A DNA stretch of 64,000 nt from Kushneria aurantia DSM 21353 (GTDB taxonomy: Bacteria > Pseudomonadota > Gammaproteobacteria > Pseudomonadales > Halomonadaceae). Of this stretch, positions 54,476 through 62,257 are shown in pieces (positions within the stretch are counted from its first letter, which is position 1; each line of letters opens with the position of its first letter). Location: assembly GCF_000382245.1 (NCBI RefSeq), contig NZ_KB907863.1:1-64000 (forward strand), in the 5' to 3' direction. The notes beneath the pieces were generated by a model. That model worked only from the letters and a program-made list of their open reading frames with translations, ran no database searches and was not told where the DNA came from. Both the position numbers and the translations under genes were made by a program.

Positions 54476-54892
54476 CTCCCATCCCTAAACAGCCTCAGCG
54501 AAGCCGCTTGGGGATGCGCCCTGGTTCCAGGGCGATCCGTTGTGACACGACCCGGCATCGCTCTCTGCCGTGGGGAGCCATCCCCGCTACGCCATGGCCC
54601 TCGATTGCCTGGCGCCCGCTTGGTCGATCGTGCCCCCGCGCCTGCTGTTGCACTTCGAGCCTCTGCTGGAGGCGGCGCGAGCCCCATGGGTCCCATGGGG
54701 TGGAGATCCTGAGTTGTTAAAGAGCGTGGCCGTCCGGCCGGTGATGCTTCCTTGGCCTGGCAGGGCCAATTGTGTTGTTGCCGTGGTTAAATATCACGTT
54801 TCGTGAATCAATAGTCAACACATAAAGTGATATTTTTTGCGGCATCTGTGTTATGTACTTGACCTGATGGGAAAAGATTTTTCGTGAGGTAC
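54476..54892. other. Non-coding or undetermined region between cassette and immunity genes
   Basis: Several open frames exist but none is convincing. Two perfect palindromes stand out: CGCCCTGG/CCAGGGCG (54517-54534) and CCCCATGGG/CCCATGGGG around T54691. Near 54793-54840 lie AT-rich sites (TATCACGTTTCGTGA, CACATAAAGTGATA) that resemble the half-sites beside the CI gene, so operators are plausible. Confidence 0.4.
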
Positions 54893-54923
54893 AAAAAAGC
54901 CCGCCTCCGAGAAGAGTGCGGGC
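54893..54923 (-). terminator. Terminator of the CI-region leftward transcript
   Basis: On the minus strand GCCCGC and GCGGGC flank a 13-base loop, followed by T6. It ends the transcript carrying the membrane protein and CI-like gene. Confidence 0.75.
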
Positions 54924-54988
54924 CGGGCAGGATAGGCTTTTCTATCAGTGGCCTTTGGAATCAGGCCAGTATTATCAATAACCTGCGG

Positions 54989-55294
54989 CTATTTTAATCT
55001 CTTGAGGATGAAATAGAGAACAACTGCAATGATGGGCCAAGAGATCATTTGGCCCTCTCTGTCCAGGCCCATGGCGCCCGCAACGGGCACAGAGATAGCA
55101 ACCACCACGCAAGCATAAATTGCGAACCAGAAGGCATTCACAGCGAGGCTTACCGCGCCCCCAATAATCGCCTCGGTTAGTTTTGGGGCCTTGCGAAGGC
55201 AGAAGCCCAAAATGAGAAAGCCGATGAGCCCTAGTATGAACAGGATGACGAGGACGCTCCCCGGCCCTCCCATGCTGATTCCATCGTACCGCAT
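54989..55294 (-). CDS. Small membrane protein next to the repressor
   Basis: A 101-residue protein with three hydrophobic segments: GSVLVILFILGLIGFLILGF, AVSLAVNAFWFAIYACVVVA and SWPIIAVVLYFIL. ATG 55294 has AGGTAGG upstream. It lies eight bases downstream of the CI-like gene and before a terminator, so it is probably made in the lysogen. Superinfection exclusion is a possibility from context only. Confidence 0.7.
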   Translation of the reverse strand: MRYDGISMGGPGSVLVILFILGLIGFLILGFCLRKAPKLTEAIIGGAVSLAVNAFWFAIYACVVVAISVPVAGAMGLDREGQMISWPIIAVVLYFILKRLK

Positions 55295-55302
55295 TCAGAT
55301 AC

Positions 55303-55983
55303 CTACCTTTGTCGCAATTCCATCTGGGCCATGACGACGCCTGTCACGCGGCAGTTCCCGTTGATAGAGATGTAGGGATCCTTCCAGGCCGGGTTGCGTG
55401 CCTTGAGCATGCATCCCACGCCTGGCTCCTCCAGGTACTGCTTGAATGTCGCCTCGCCGGTTTCAGTCATAACGGCGATCACGTCGTCGCCGGACTCTGG
55501 CACCACCTCGGGGTCGATGAAGATGATCCGGCCTGGCGGGTACTTGTCGAGCATGCTTTCCCCGACCACCTTCAGGGCGAAGGTGTGGGGTCCGCAATTT
55601 GGCGGGCGCGGATACCAGTTGGTGCTTTCAGGATCGAGATCCACGAAGCAGACTTCGGTGAAGCCGCCCGCCTGCACCCACGAAATTTCTGGAATCTGGG
55701 TGACCATGGCGGGGCCAGGCTGCAACTCCTCGCCATAAGACGCCAGCGCGTGGGGCGCATGTCCAGTACCCATCTGGCCCTGCCCAGTCCAAACCCAAGC
55801 CACATTGAGATCTAGAGCCCTAGCGATCTTTTCCAGGTCAGTGCGCTTGGCTTCGCGCAGTCCGCGCTCGTAATTGGAAATCCGACCCTGAGATTCCCAT
55901 CCGCACATCCTGGCAAGCTCGGGCTGAGTAACCCCTCTGAGAAGTCTCGCTTTCTTGATCCGCTGGCCAACTGTCTCGCTCAT
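55303..55983 (-). CDS. CI-like phage repressor with S24 peptidase domain
   Basis: The 226-residue protein has an N-terminal helix-turn-helix (LLRGVTQPELARMCGWESQG) and a C-terminal S24/LexA-type domain with the nucleophile Ser in VVGESMLDKYPPG and Lys in TGEATFKQYL. SOS-induced self-cleavage is expected. The start is ATG 55983 behind AGGAAG; the longer frame overlaps operators and is rejected. It is divergent from cro. Confidence 0.92.
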   Translation of the reverse strand: MSETVGQRIKKARLLRGVTQPELARMCGWESQGRISNYERGLREAKRTDLEKIARALDLNVAWVWTGQGQMGTGHAPHALASYGEELQPGPAMVTQIPEISWVQAGGFTEVCFVDLDPESTNWYPRPPNCGPHTFALKVVGESMLDKYPPGRIIFIDPEVVPESGDDVIAVMTETGEATFKQYLEEPGVGCMLKARNPAWKDPYISINGNCRVTGVVMAQMELRQR

Positions 55984-56016
55984 CTTCCTGACTCTTAAGT
56001 GATTGACCATAGAGTA

Positions 56017-56080
56017 ACCACGCATCGTGGTAAGTCATTCGACGAATCGTGTTTCTATAAACCACATAACGTGATATGCT
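56017..56080. promoter_or_regulatory. CI/Cro operator and promoter region
   Basis: Between the divergent repressor genes are ACCACGCATCGTGGT (56017-56031, a 6-bp dyad), GACGAATCGTG (56041) and CACATAACGTGATAT (about 56063-56077). A cro promoter TTTCTA-N17-TATGCT fits 56052-56080. Repeated ACG/CGTG half-sites suggest several operators. Confidence 0.6.
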
Positions 56081-56106
56081 TGCCTCGTAAACCACGGGGA
56101 TTACCC

Positions 56107-56319
56107 ATGAACCTCAAAGTGCTACGTAAGCGGGCCGCGATGACTCAGCGAGAGCTGGGCGAAGCAACCAACCTCGGCCAGACCGCTATCGCCAACTACG
56201 AAACGGGTTATCGCACCCCGGATCTCGACAAGGTAAGAGCGATCGTTTCTGCCCTGCGTCGGCGCGGAGTGGAGGTGACCCTTGATGACGTAGTCGGCGA
56301 GCCCACAGCGGCCGCCTAA
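56107..56319 (+). CDS. Cro-like XRE repressor
   Basis: This 70-residue helix-turn-helix protein (MNLKVLRKRAAMTQRELGEA, then NLGQTAIANYETGYRTPDL) is the first rightward gene opposite the CI-like gene, the Cro position. ATG 56107 is behind CGGGG; the longer frame from 55999 crosses the operators and is rejected. Confidence 0.88.
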   Translation: MNLKVLRKRAAMTQRELGEATNLGQTAIANYETGYRTPDLDKVRAIVSALRRRGVEVTLDDVVGEPTAAA

Positions 56320-56378
56320 CCCCCGTACGCCGTCCGTGAGGCCCGCGTGCCACCGCAACCGACAGAAGGACCCCGTCA

Positions 56379-56717
56379 ATGCATTCACGCTTCATCGAAG
56401 ACCGGCGCTGCAAGGCCGACGGCGAGCACCTCGACAACCCGGTGAAGACCCGTCTCACCGATGAGGAGTTCGACCGCCTCGAACGCCATGCCGAGAAACG
56501 CCACGGCGGCGTGCTGTCGCACACGCTCCGCGAATACCTGCTGATGTCCATGGATATGGTGGAGCGGCGCGAGCAGGCGCTTATCGAGGCGCTGGATTCG
56601 GGCCAGAACCGGGATGAGCTACAGCGCGAGATCACGCAGGCGCTGATGGCTCAGATCGTTGACCAGCGCATGACCGAGCGGCTCGCCGCCAGGGTAGCGC
56701 AACAGCAAACGGCCTGA
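56379..56717 (+). CDS. Putative ribbon-helix-helix phage regulator
   Basis: A 112-residue protein with VKTRLTDEEFDRLERHAEKR and GGVLSHTLREYLLMSMD, a pattern suggestive of a ribbon-helix-helix DNA-binding fold, followed by a long helix. ATG behind AAGGA. It takes the place of CII after Cro, but no CII similarity is visible. Confidence 0.6.
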   Translation: MHSRFIEDRRCKADGEHLDNPVKTRLTDEEFDRLERHAEKRHGGVLSHTLREYLLMSMDMVERREQALIEALDSGQNRDELQREITQALMAQIVDQRMTERLAARVAQQQTA

Positions 56718-56736
56718 GAGGGCCGGGGAGTCGCCC

Positions 56737-56940
56737 ATGACGCTCGCAGACATTCGCGGGGCACTGGACATGATGAGCCCGGAAGGGCGCAGAGCGCTCG
56801 AGCGCGAGGCCCTGGATCTTGGCGTCAGCGCGGAGCACCACTTCATCGATAGCTTTCTGAGCCAGACCGGGAGGCTCCAGCAGCAGCTGTATTCGTTGCG
56901 ATCGGTGCCGACCAGGGCCCGGCTGAGGGCGGTGAAGTAG
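56737..56940 (+). CDS. Small phage protein of unknown function
   Basis: A 67-residue helical protein (MTLADIRGALDMMSPEGRRA, then FIDSFLSQTGRLQQQLYSLR). The ATG follows GGGGAG, 19 bases after the previous stop. No family recognised. Confidence 0.6.
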   Translation: MTLADIRGALDMMSPEGRRALEREALDLGVSAEHHFIDSFLSQTGRLQQQLYSLRSVPTRARLRAVK

Positions 56941-57023
56941 AGGAAGGACGGGGCGCTGATACAGCGCCTTGTGCCGACGACACAAGGCCCTGTCAGGCCA
57001 AATTCAGATGGGCAAACATGAAA

Positions 57024-57061
57024 AAGCCCCGGCGGGCTGTGGGGGCCATGTGCCGGGGCTT
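57024..57061. terminator. Hairpin before the replication gene
   Basis: AGCCCCGGC and GCCGGGGCT flank a 19-base loop (57025-57061). The A run is on the left, so it would terminate minus-strand transcripts; on the plus strand it may act as a leader hairpin. Confidence 0.5.
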
Positions 57062-57076
57062 CGAGAGGACTTCAGT

Positions 57077-58066
57077 ATGACAAACATTGCCGAGCTTGAC
57101 CAGTACCGTGAGCGCCGAGACGGCGCCCAATCGTCGGGCCCTGACGGTCCGTCAAGGAGCCCGCAAGTGGAAGACGGCTACACGCGGATCGCCAACGAGC
57201 TATTCGAACTGGTCATGGCAGCCCCGTTCACGCTGCGCGAGATGCGTGTCGTGCTGGCCGTGATCCGTTTCACCTACGGCTGGAACCGCAAACAGGCGCG
57301 CGTCACCGGCGGCATTCTGGCCGAGCTGACGGGTATGCCGGCAACTAATGCCAGTCGCACTCTTTCAACTCTGGTGAGCAAAAAGGTCATCGTTCGTCAT
57401 GGCGGAAGTCGCTCTCCAGTATCCCTGAACAAACACTCTGACGAGTGGAAAATTGGACGTTTAGAACGGTCATTTCCAGAGCCCAAAAATGCCGAGTGTG
57501 ACCAATTTGTAGGGGGTGATTCAAAACGGTCACAGTCAGACCGTTTTGGTCACACTGAATGTGACCAAAATAGTCACGCTTCTAAAGACATGAAAGACAA
57601 ACCCCCTCTCCCTTCGGTCGAGGGGGAAGGGCGTAAGCCTGAGAAACCTGCCAGGAAATCTAGCCCCAAGTCCAAATCAACCGAGCTCGATCTGAGCCAG
57701 CTGCCCGCCGAGGTATCGGCGGAGGCGGTCCAGGGATTCATTGACCATCGGCAAGCGCTCAAGAAACCGCTGACCCAGCGCGCTCTCGATCTGAACGTCA
57801 AGCAGGCCCTCCAGGCTGCTGCACAGATCCCGGGGCTGACGCCTGACATGGCGCTGGACGAGACCGTACTCGCTGGCTGGCAGGGCGTAAAAGCCGATTG
57901 GCTGGCACGGCGCCTGAGCCACCAGCAGCGACAGGGCGGCGGCATGAACTATGCCGAAAGGCTCCATGCGAAAAACCAGCAGGCGATCCGGGAAGCCGTC
58001 GAACGACGCAACACCGCCCCATCCCCGTCTGACGATCTGCTCAATACCGAAGGGGGACATTGGTGA
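57077..58066 (+). CDS. Phage replication protein O-like
   Basis: This 329-residue protein has the lambda-O-type N-terminal winged-helix (DGYTRIANELFELVMAAPFT, then VVLAVIRFTYGWNRK). The middle of the gene (57466-57580) is AT-richer and carries iteron-like repeats, so the origin lies in the gene as in lambda. The C-terminal part is Lys/Pro-rich, then helical. ATG 57077 follows GAGAGGAC; the longer frame is rejected. Confidence 0.88.
   Translation: MTNIAELDQYRERRDGAQSSGPDGPSRSPQVEDGYTRIANELFELVMAAPFTLREMRVVLAVIRFTYGWNRKQARVTGGILAELTGMPATNASRTLSTLVSKKVIVRHGGSRSPVSLNKHSDEWKIGRLERSFPEPKNAECDQFVGGDSKRSQSDRFGHTECDQNSHASKDMKDKPPLPSVEGEGRKPEKPARKSSPKSKSTELDLSQLPAEVSAEAVQGFIDHRQALKKPLTQRALDLNVKQALQAAAQIPGLTPDMALDETVLAGWQGVKADWLARRLSHQQRQGGGMNYAERLHAKNQQAIREAVERRNTAPSPSDDLLNTEGGHW
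57497..57580. other. Putative phage replication origin iterons
   Basis: Within the O-like gene are TGTGACCAATTT (57497-57508), AAACGGTCACA (57524-57534), and an 11-bp perfect inverted repeat TTTTGGTCACA (57544-57554) and TGTGACCAAAA (57560-57570) with spacer CTGAA, followed by TAGTCAC. The repeated TGTGACCAA core and AT-rich surroundings are typical of an O-protein-bound origin. Confidence 0.7.
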
Positions 58067-58746
58067 TGATCGACAGCGACTTTGAAGCCTTTGCCACGGC
58101 CTGGGGGCAGGTGCAGGAGATCTACAACCGCAGCGTGACGCCGGGAACCATCGAGTTGGTGTTTCGTGCACTCAAACACCTGGAACTGGATGAAATCCAC
58201 CGGGCGCTGACCCTGCACATCCAGAGCCCCGACACCGGCCAGTTCCCGCCCAGGCCGGGCGACGTGATCAAGTTCGCCCGCGGCGACAGCCAGAGCCGCA
58301 CGCTTCAGGCCTGGGCAAAGGTCGAGCGGGCTATCCGCAGCGTCGGCCACTACCGGGATGTGGCCTTCGACGACCCGCTGATCCATGCCGCCATTGAGCG
58401 CATGGGCGGTTGGACCGCCGTCGCCACCGCCGAAACCGAAAAGGATCTGGTCTGGCTGCGCCAGCGCTTCGAGGCCCAGTACCGGACCTATGCCATTCAT
58501 CCGCCGGAGACCTGGCCGCGATTCCTGCCCGGGGCGGCGACCCAGCAGAACGCCCTGATCGGCAACCACACCCGCGGCCAGCTGCCCGGGCGCGACATGA
58601 CGCTGATCGGGGATAGCGCCCGGGCCGCTCGCGTGATCGAGGGCGGCCGCGACATCAAATCCAACGGCACCGACGTGAAGCGCCTGAGCAATGACGCGCT
58701 GTCGGGCCTGATCGCCAACATGTCCAGCAATCGAGGTGCGGCATGA
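58066..58746 (+). CDS. Phage protein with DUF6475-like domain, possible replication partner
   Basis: A 226-residue protein with DFEAFATAWGQVQEIYNRSV and FPPRPGDVIKFARGD, which resembles the uncharacterised domain found in the P position of many phages. The ATG overlaps the O-like stop by one base (TGATG). A helicase-loading role is inferred from place only. Confidence 0.7.
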   Translation: MIDSDFEAFATAWGQVQEIYNRSVTPGTIELVFRALKHLELDEIHRALTLHIQSPDTGQFPPRPGDVIKFARGDSQSRTLQAWAKVERAIRSVGHYRDVAFDDPLIHAAIERMGGWTAVATAETEKDLVWLRQRFEAQYRTYAIHPPETWPRFLPGAATQQNALIGNHTRGQLPGRDMTLIGDSARAARVIEGGRDIKSNGTDVKRLSNDALSGLIANMSSNRGAA

Positions 58747-58982
58747 CTCGGAAACCCGATCTTCAGTTGCTCACGCTTCGTTGCCTCGAACGCCACGATG
58801 ATCCGGTGAACACTCACCAGATCGCGGCGGAGGTAATCATGCGCGGCGGTTGGCATCCGGAGACGCGCGACATCATCGCCGCCATCGAGTCTCTGCGCGA
58901 GAGGGGCTACCTGATCGCGGATGAAGAAGGCGTCGAGCGCCGTTACTGGCTCGAGCCCACCACCGGTGGGACTGCCGCATGA
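58743..58982 (+). CDS. Small putative winged-helix phage protein
   Basis: A 79-residue protein (LTLRCLERHDDPVNTHQIAA, then IESLRERGYLIADEEGVERR) with a winged-helix look. It overlaps both neighbours by four bases. Function unknown. Confidence 0.65.
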   Translation: MTRKPDLQLLTLRCLERHDDPVNTHQIAAEVIMRGGWHPETRDIIAAIESLRERGYLIADEEGVERRYWLEPTTGGTAA

Positions 58983-59494
58983 GCAGGGCGAAGCGGTCGA
59001 GCAAGCGCCAGCCCGTCTACCTGCGGGCCATGCAGATGATCGACCCACGCACCGGGGCGGTGGTCTCCGCGCTGGTGCCGGCAAGCGGGACCGACCAGCA
59101 GGTCATCCGAGAGCGCGGCGTCACGATCGGCAATGTGCTGCGTGCCGATCTCACCCAGCCACGCAACCAGCAGTTCCACCGGCTCGCGCACGCGATCGGT
59201 GGGCTCTGCGCCGAGCACATCGACGCCTTCGAAGGCCTGGGCCAGCACGACGCGCTCAAGAAGCTGCAGCGGGAGTCCGGTGTCGAGTGCGATATCAGCA
59301 CCATCGATATCCCGGGCGGCGGGGCACTTGAGTACCGGCAGCCGCGGTCGATGGCGTTCGACTCAATGGACCAGGGCCAATTCTTCCAACTCGTCTCGGC
59401 GCTGTGCGGCTACATCGCTCGGGCCTATTGGCCAAGCTGTACCGCGGAGGAAGTCGAAGCAATGGCGGACGCGATGGTGCGGGAGGCGACATGA
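58979..59494 (+). CDS. NinB/DUF1367-like phage protein
   Basis: A 171-residue protein with GNVLRADLTQPRNQQFHRLA and YRQPRSMAFDSMDQGQFFQL, a pattern resembling DUF1367-type nin-region proteins. It overlaps neighbours by four bases on each side. Function unknown; similarity is from memory. Confidence 0.7.
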   Translation: MSRAKRSSKRQPVYLRAMQMIDPRTGAVVSALVPASGTDQQVIRERGVTIGNVLRADLTQPRNQQFHRLAHAIGGLCAEHIDAFEGLGQHDALKKLQRESGVECDISTIDIPGGGALEYRQPRSMAFDSMDQGQFFQLVSALCGYIARAYWPSCTAEEVEAMADAMVREAT

Positions 59495-60117
59495 CCTTCA
59501 TTCCAAAGAAACCAGAACTGTCGACATTGACCGAGGCCGTGGTACAGGACCTGGTGGCTAAGCGCTGCCGCGATCTCAAGCACGACGTCACCGTGCCGAA
59601 TTGCGGTGTGTTGGGCTGGGAGTCCGACGTAGTCAGCCTGACGCGGACGCGGCTCGCCCACGATTTCGAGATCAAGGTCTCTCGCGCCGACTGGCTGGCC
59701 GAGTGCCGGAAGATCCGCGCCGGACATGAGGTCGATGGGCCATACGCGAATCCCAAGGCCGCTCGCGCGTGGTACTGCCGCAACGCGGGAGGCATCGCCA
59801 AGCAGATACGCCAGCACCTGCGAACGACTACGAAGACCGGCAACTGTGCGCATTACACCGAGTTCGACGGTCGCATCGTGGCGCATGCGGGGCCCGCGTA
59901 TTTCTGGATGGTGACGCCGCCGGGAGTGATCGCCGATGGAGAACTGCCCGAGTATGCCGGCCATATCGTGGTCTGGGAGCGAGGCGCCAGCCGATGTCTG
60001 CAAGAGGTCCGTCCGGCGCCCCGGCTGCACACGGTCAAGATGGGCGATGCCAACGTGCTCACAATGGCCCGGGGTGTAACGCTCCGCTACTGGCAGCAGC
60101 GCCAGGGGGTGGCCTGA
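59491..60117 (+). CDS. Putative nuclease-like phage protein
   Basis: This 208-residue protein contains WESDVVSLTRTRLAHDFEIK, where D and E-x-K could be a PD-(D/E)XK-type active site, and AYFWMVTPPGVI. ATG 59491 overlaps the preceding stop by four bases; the longer frame is rejected. Nuclease activity is inferred from the motif only. Confidence 0.6.
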   Translation: MTFIPKKPELSTLTEAVVQDLVAKRCRDLKHDVTVPNCGVLGWESDVVSLTRTRLAHDFEIKVSRADWLAECRKIRAGHEVDGPYANPKAARAWYCRNAGGIAKQIRQHLRTTTKTGNCAHYTEFDGRIVAHAGPAYFWMVTPPGVIADGELPEYAGHIVVWERGASRCLQEVRPAPRLHTVKMGDANVLTMARGVTLRYWQQRQGVA

Positions 60118-60413
60118 TGCTCGCCCAGCGCCAGGCCGTCCACCGCGACCGCAAGTGGCTCAAGGCCGTCCACGAGCTCGACCAGTGCGTTCTATGCGGC
60201 AGCTGGGGCATCCAGGCCGCGCACCGCAACCAGGGCAAAGGCATGGGCAGGAAGGCCGATGACTGCCTCACAGCGGCTATCTGTCCAGACTGTCACCACG
60301 AGATCGACAACGGCCCGGGCATGACGCGGGAGCAGCGGCGCGCCCGGCTCGACCAGGCCATCGTGCTCACCGTCCAGCAGTTGGCCAGGCGCGGCCTGAT
60401 TGGGGTGAAGTGA
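60117..60413 (+). CDS. YbcO/DUF1364-like HNH-type phage nuclease
   Basis: A 98-residue protein with CVLCGSWGIQAAHRNQGKGM and CPDCHHEIDNG, the zinc-HNH-like pattern of DUF1364/YbcO proteins from phage nin regions. ATG 60117 overlaps the previous stop by one base. The long open frame from 59769 is a shadow and is rejected. Confidence 0.8.
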   Translation: MLAQRQAVHRDRKWLKAVHELDQCVLCGSWGIQAAHRNQGKGMGRKADDCLTAAICPDCHHEIDNGPGMTREQRRARLDQAIVLTVQQLARRGLIGVK

Positions 60414-60628
60414 TGGAGCCGATCGTGCTCTTTGTGCCGTATATCGCCAGCAGCACCAACACTCGGCAGCACTGGACGGCCAGGAAGCGCGATGTCGACG
60501 CCGGCGTGCTGCCGGATGATCGCGGTGAGTATGTGCGGCGCGTCATCCTGGAGCCGCCGGAGGTAGATCGGCGTGCGGAGTCCGGGACGTGGATTGAGAT
60601 TCGGGGGGCTCAGACGAAAGCAGCCTAG
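60413..60628 (+). pseudogene. RusA-like resolvase with internal deletion
   Basis: The 71-residue product starts like RusA (MEPIVLFVPYIASSTNTRQH) and ends like RusA (AGVLPDDRGEYV, then LEPPEVDRRAESGTWIEI), but the middle, including most of the DVDN metal-binding catalytic segment, is missing between ARKRDVD and AGVLPD. Normal RusA is about 120 residues. The reading frame is intact, suggesting an in-frame deletion. Resolvase activity is unlikely. Confidence 0.65.
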
Positions 60629-60702
60629 AGGCAGGACCCTGTCATGTGTGATGGTGAAGTTGCGCAATCAAGCGCTACAAAACCATATGCAGGGAGATAG
60701 CA

Positions 60703-60963
60703 ATGGCTCGACGACGAGTAACCGCTACCGGCAAGGATTCCGACGGAGATATCACCAAGCTGTGCAACTCCGGTGAATCATGGTCCCCGCGAAGTAAGGC
60801 TCACGCCATCAACGATATCAACGGTGGTCAGGCCTACTACACGCGAGACAGTCAAGGGCGTGAGGCAGAGGTGCGAGTGGTAAACCAGGGTGGCAAGCAG
60901 TACTTGCGCACTACCCAAGACAAGAGCGACGATAACAACCTCGACAACCTACCGGACTGCTGA
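60703..60963 (+). CDS. DUF3892-type protein
   Basis: An 86-residue protein (MARRRVTATGKDSDGDITKL, then GESWSPRSKAHAINDIN and NNLDNLPDC) matching the DUF3892 family as I recall it. ATG 60703 is behind AGGGAGAT. A terminator follows. Function unknown. Confidence 0.75.
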   Translation: MARRRVTATGKDSDGDITKLCNSGESWSPRSKAHAINDINGGQAYYTRDSQGREAEVRVVNQGGKQYLRTTQDKSDDNNLDNLPDC

Positions 60964-60971
60964 ACGGTACG

Positions 60972-61003
60972 ACGGCACGGTACACGGTACGCCGTGCCGT
61001 TTT
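60972..61003 (+). terminator. Terminator after the DUF3892 gene
   Basis: ACGGCACGG/CCGTGCCGT with an 11-base loop and a T run. The convergent YjzC-like gene ends at 61011. Confidence 0.8.
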
Positions 61004-61010
61004 CGTGCCG

Positions 61011-61193
61011 TCAACAACGCCTCCTCGGTAGCTTTTTCCAGTTGTTGCCTTTCCTACTGGTCGGTGGGAGGTGGCCATCATTGGATGAGATGATCACTTG
61101 CATGGCGCCAACGACCTCACCGCCACGTGGGCCTACTTCGAGGTATTCACCTGGGCCTGCCGGTTTCTCGCCGGGTTCCTGCAGCTTAGCCAT
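61011..61193 (-). CDS. YjzC-like small protein
   Basis: A 60-residue protein (MAKLQEPGEKPAGPGEYLEV, GPRGGEVVGAM, then DGHLPPTSRKGNNWKKL) with the G-x-P-x-x-G-x-Y and LPPT pattern of YjzC-like proteins. ATG 61193 has AGGAG upstream. It is on the opposite strand to the late-early operon, so it may be expressed in the lysogen. Confidence 0.65.
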   Translation of the reverse strand: MAKLQEPGEKPAGPGEYLEVGPRGGEVVGAMQVIISSNDGHLPPTSRKGNNWKKLPRRRC

Positions 61194-61225
61194 GGTCGAC
61201 TCCTGGTTTTCGAACAACCCTTTAA

Positions 61226-61450
61226 ATGGCGCAAAAGGCTCGAGCGCCGAGGCTGGAAAACGGCCACCGATTCGGTGCGCCAGATTATGAATGGATCAAG
61301 TACCACGCAGCGTGGCGAGGGCGCATCTACTCAGGCCGGTACCGGTTGATCGATTGCCCTGAGAGCGATAGGTGGAATGAGGGCTCCCATCGATATTTGG
61401 TGCAGCGGCGGCCTGGTGTCGAGGAAGTGGTGTGGCGTCGGTGTAGCTGA
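61226..61450 (+). CDS. Possible small phage protein
   Basis: A 74-residue frame (APDYEWIKYHAAWRGRIYSG, then DRWNEGSHRYLVQRRPGVEE). It has plausible composition but no ribosome site and overlaps another frame. Kept with low confidence. Confidence 0.35.
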   Translation: MAQKARAPRLENGHRFGAPDYEWIKYHAAWRGRIYSGRYRLIDCPESDRWNEGSHRYLVQRRPGVEEVVWRRCS

Positions 61451-61525
61451 GTTTCGATGGGTCATCGATCGGGGCTCCCATGTCACCGTAAGATGCGAAT
61501 CTGATCACAGTGGAGGGACGCTGAT

Positions 61526-62257
61526 ATGAGTACTGAGCGAGATAACGATGGGCTCGACGAAAACCTAGACGATCAACTCATAGCTTGGGGAAAGGCCGCG
61601 GCAGGGCTGATCCCGGTAGTTGGCGGCTTCGTTGGGGAGATGATTGGTATTGTCATCCCGGCTCAGCGCTCTGACCGGATAGTTGCATATTTGCGAGGCT
61701 TGAAGGAAAGGCTCGACCACATGGATGAAGAGTTTCAAAGATCCATTCGCAACAACGCCGAGAAAATCGATCTCATCGAGGAGGGTGGATACCAGGCTGC
61801 TAGAGCTACTACGGCAGAGCGTATAAACCTTATCGTTGAAGCGGTAGCAAGGGGGCTGACGGCTGAGGAATCTGAAGTGGTCCGCCGGAAGCGTCTATTG
61901 GTTCTGTTCGGGCAATTAGATGAGGACGAGGCAGCCATCCTAAACGCCTACGGTCAGTCGTATGGGCGTGGCAGAGACCCTGAGGACCCGTTCGCTGGTA
62001 TAAATCGGCCGCGACCTCCCAGGATTGGCGGTTCTCAAGAAGATGTTGACGCAAACTCGCTCTACGAGATCGGCATTGCTCACTTAACGAGGCTGGGCCT
62101 CTTGAAGAAAAACTTCGGTTCGCTCAAGAAGGGGCAAACACCGACGTTTGATCCGCAGAAGGGGGACTTCGAGCATCGGGTGGAAGTCTCGACATTGGGG
62201 CGCCTCCTTCTAAAGGAGATTGGCCGCCCCACACCTTTCGATCAACAGACCGATTAG
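61526..62257 (+). CDS. Accessory prophage protein of unknown function
   Basis: A 243-residue protein with an amphipathic hydrophobic segment (AWGKAAAGLIPVVGGFVGEM, IGIVIPAQRSDRIVAYL; residues about 20-57), a helical middle (EEFQRSIRNNAEKIDLIEEG) and a polar C-terminal domain (YEIGIAHLTRLGLLKKNF, then STLGRLLLKEI). ATG behind GGAGGG. It lies apart from the replication operon, among lysogen-type accessory genes. I do not recognise a function; a membrane-acting defence or toxin role is speculative. Confidence 0.7.
   Translation: MSTERDNDGLDENLDDQLIAWGKAAAGLIPVVGGFVGEMIGIVIPAQRSDRIVAYLRGLKERLDHMDEEFQRSIRNNAEKIDLIEEGGYQAARATTAERINLIVEAVARGLTAEESEVVRRKRLLVLFGQLDEDEAAILNAYGQSYGRGRDPEDPFAGINRPRPPRIGGSQEDVDANSLYEIGIAHLTRLGLLKKNFGSLKKGQTPTFDPQKGDFEHRVEVSTLGRLLLKEIGRPTPFDQQTD

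Noticed and set aside
59769-60413. 214-codon frame covering the nuclease-like and HNH genes
   Set aside because: Only its last 98 codons read as a family protein, starting at the coupled ATG 60117; the upstream part is an out-of-frame shadow of the preceding gene.
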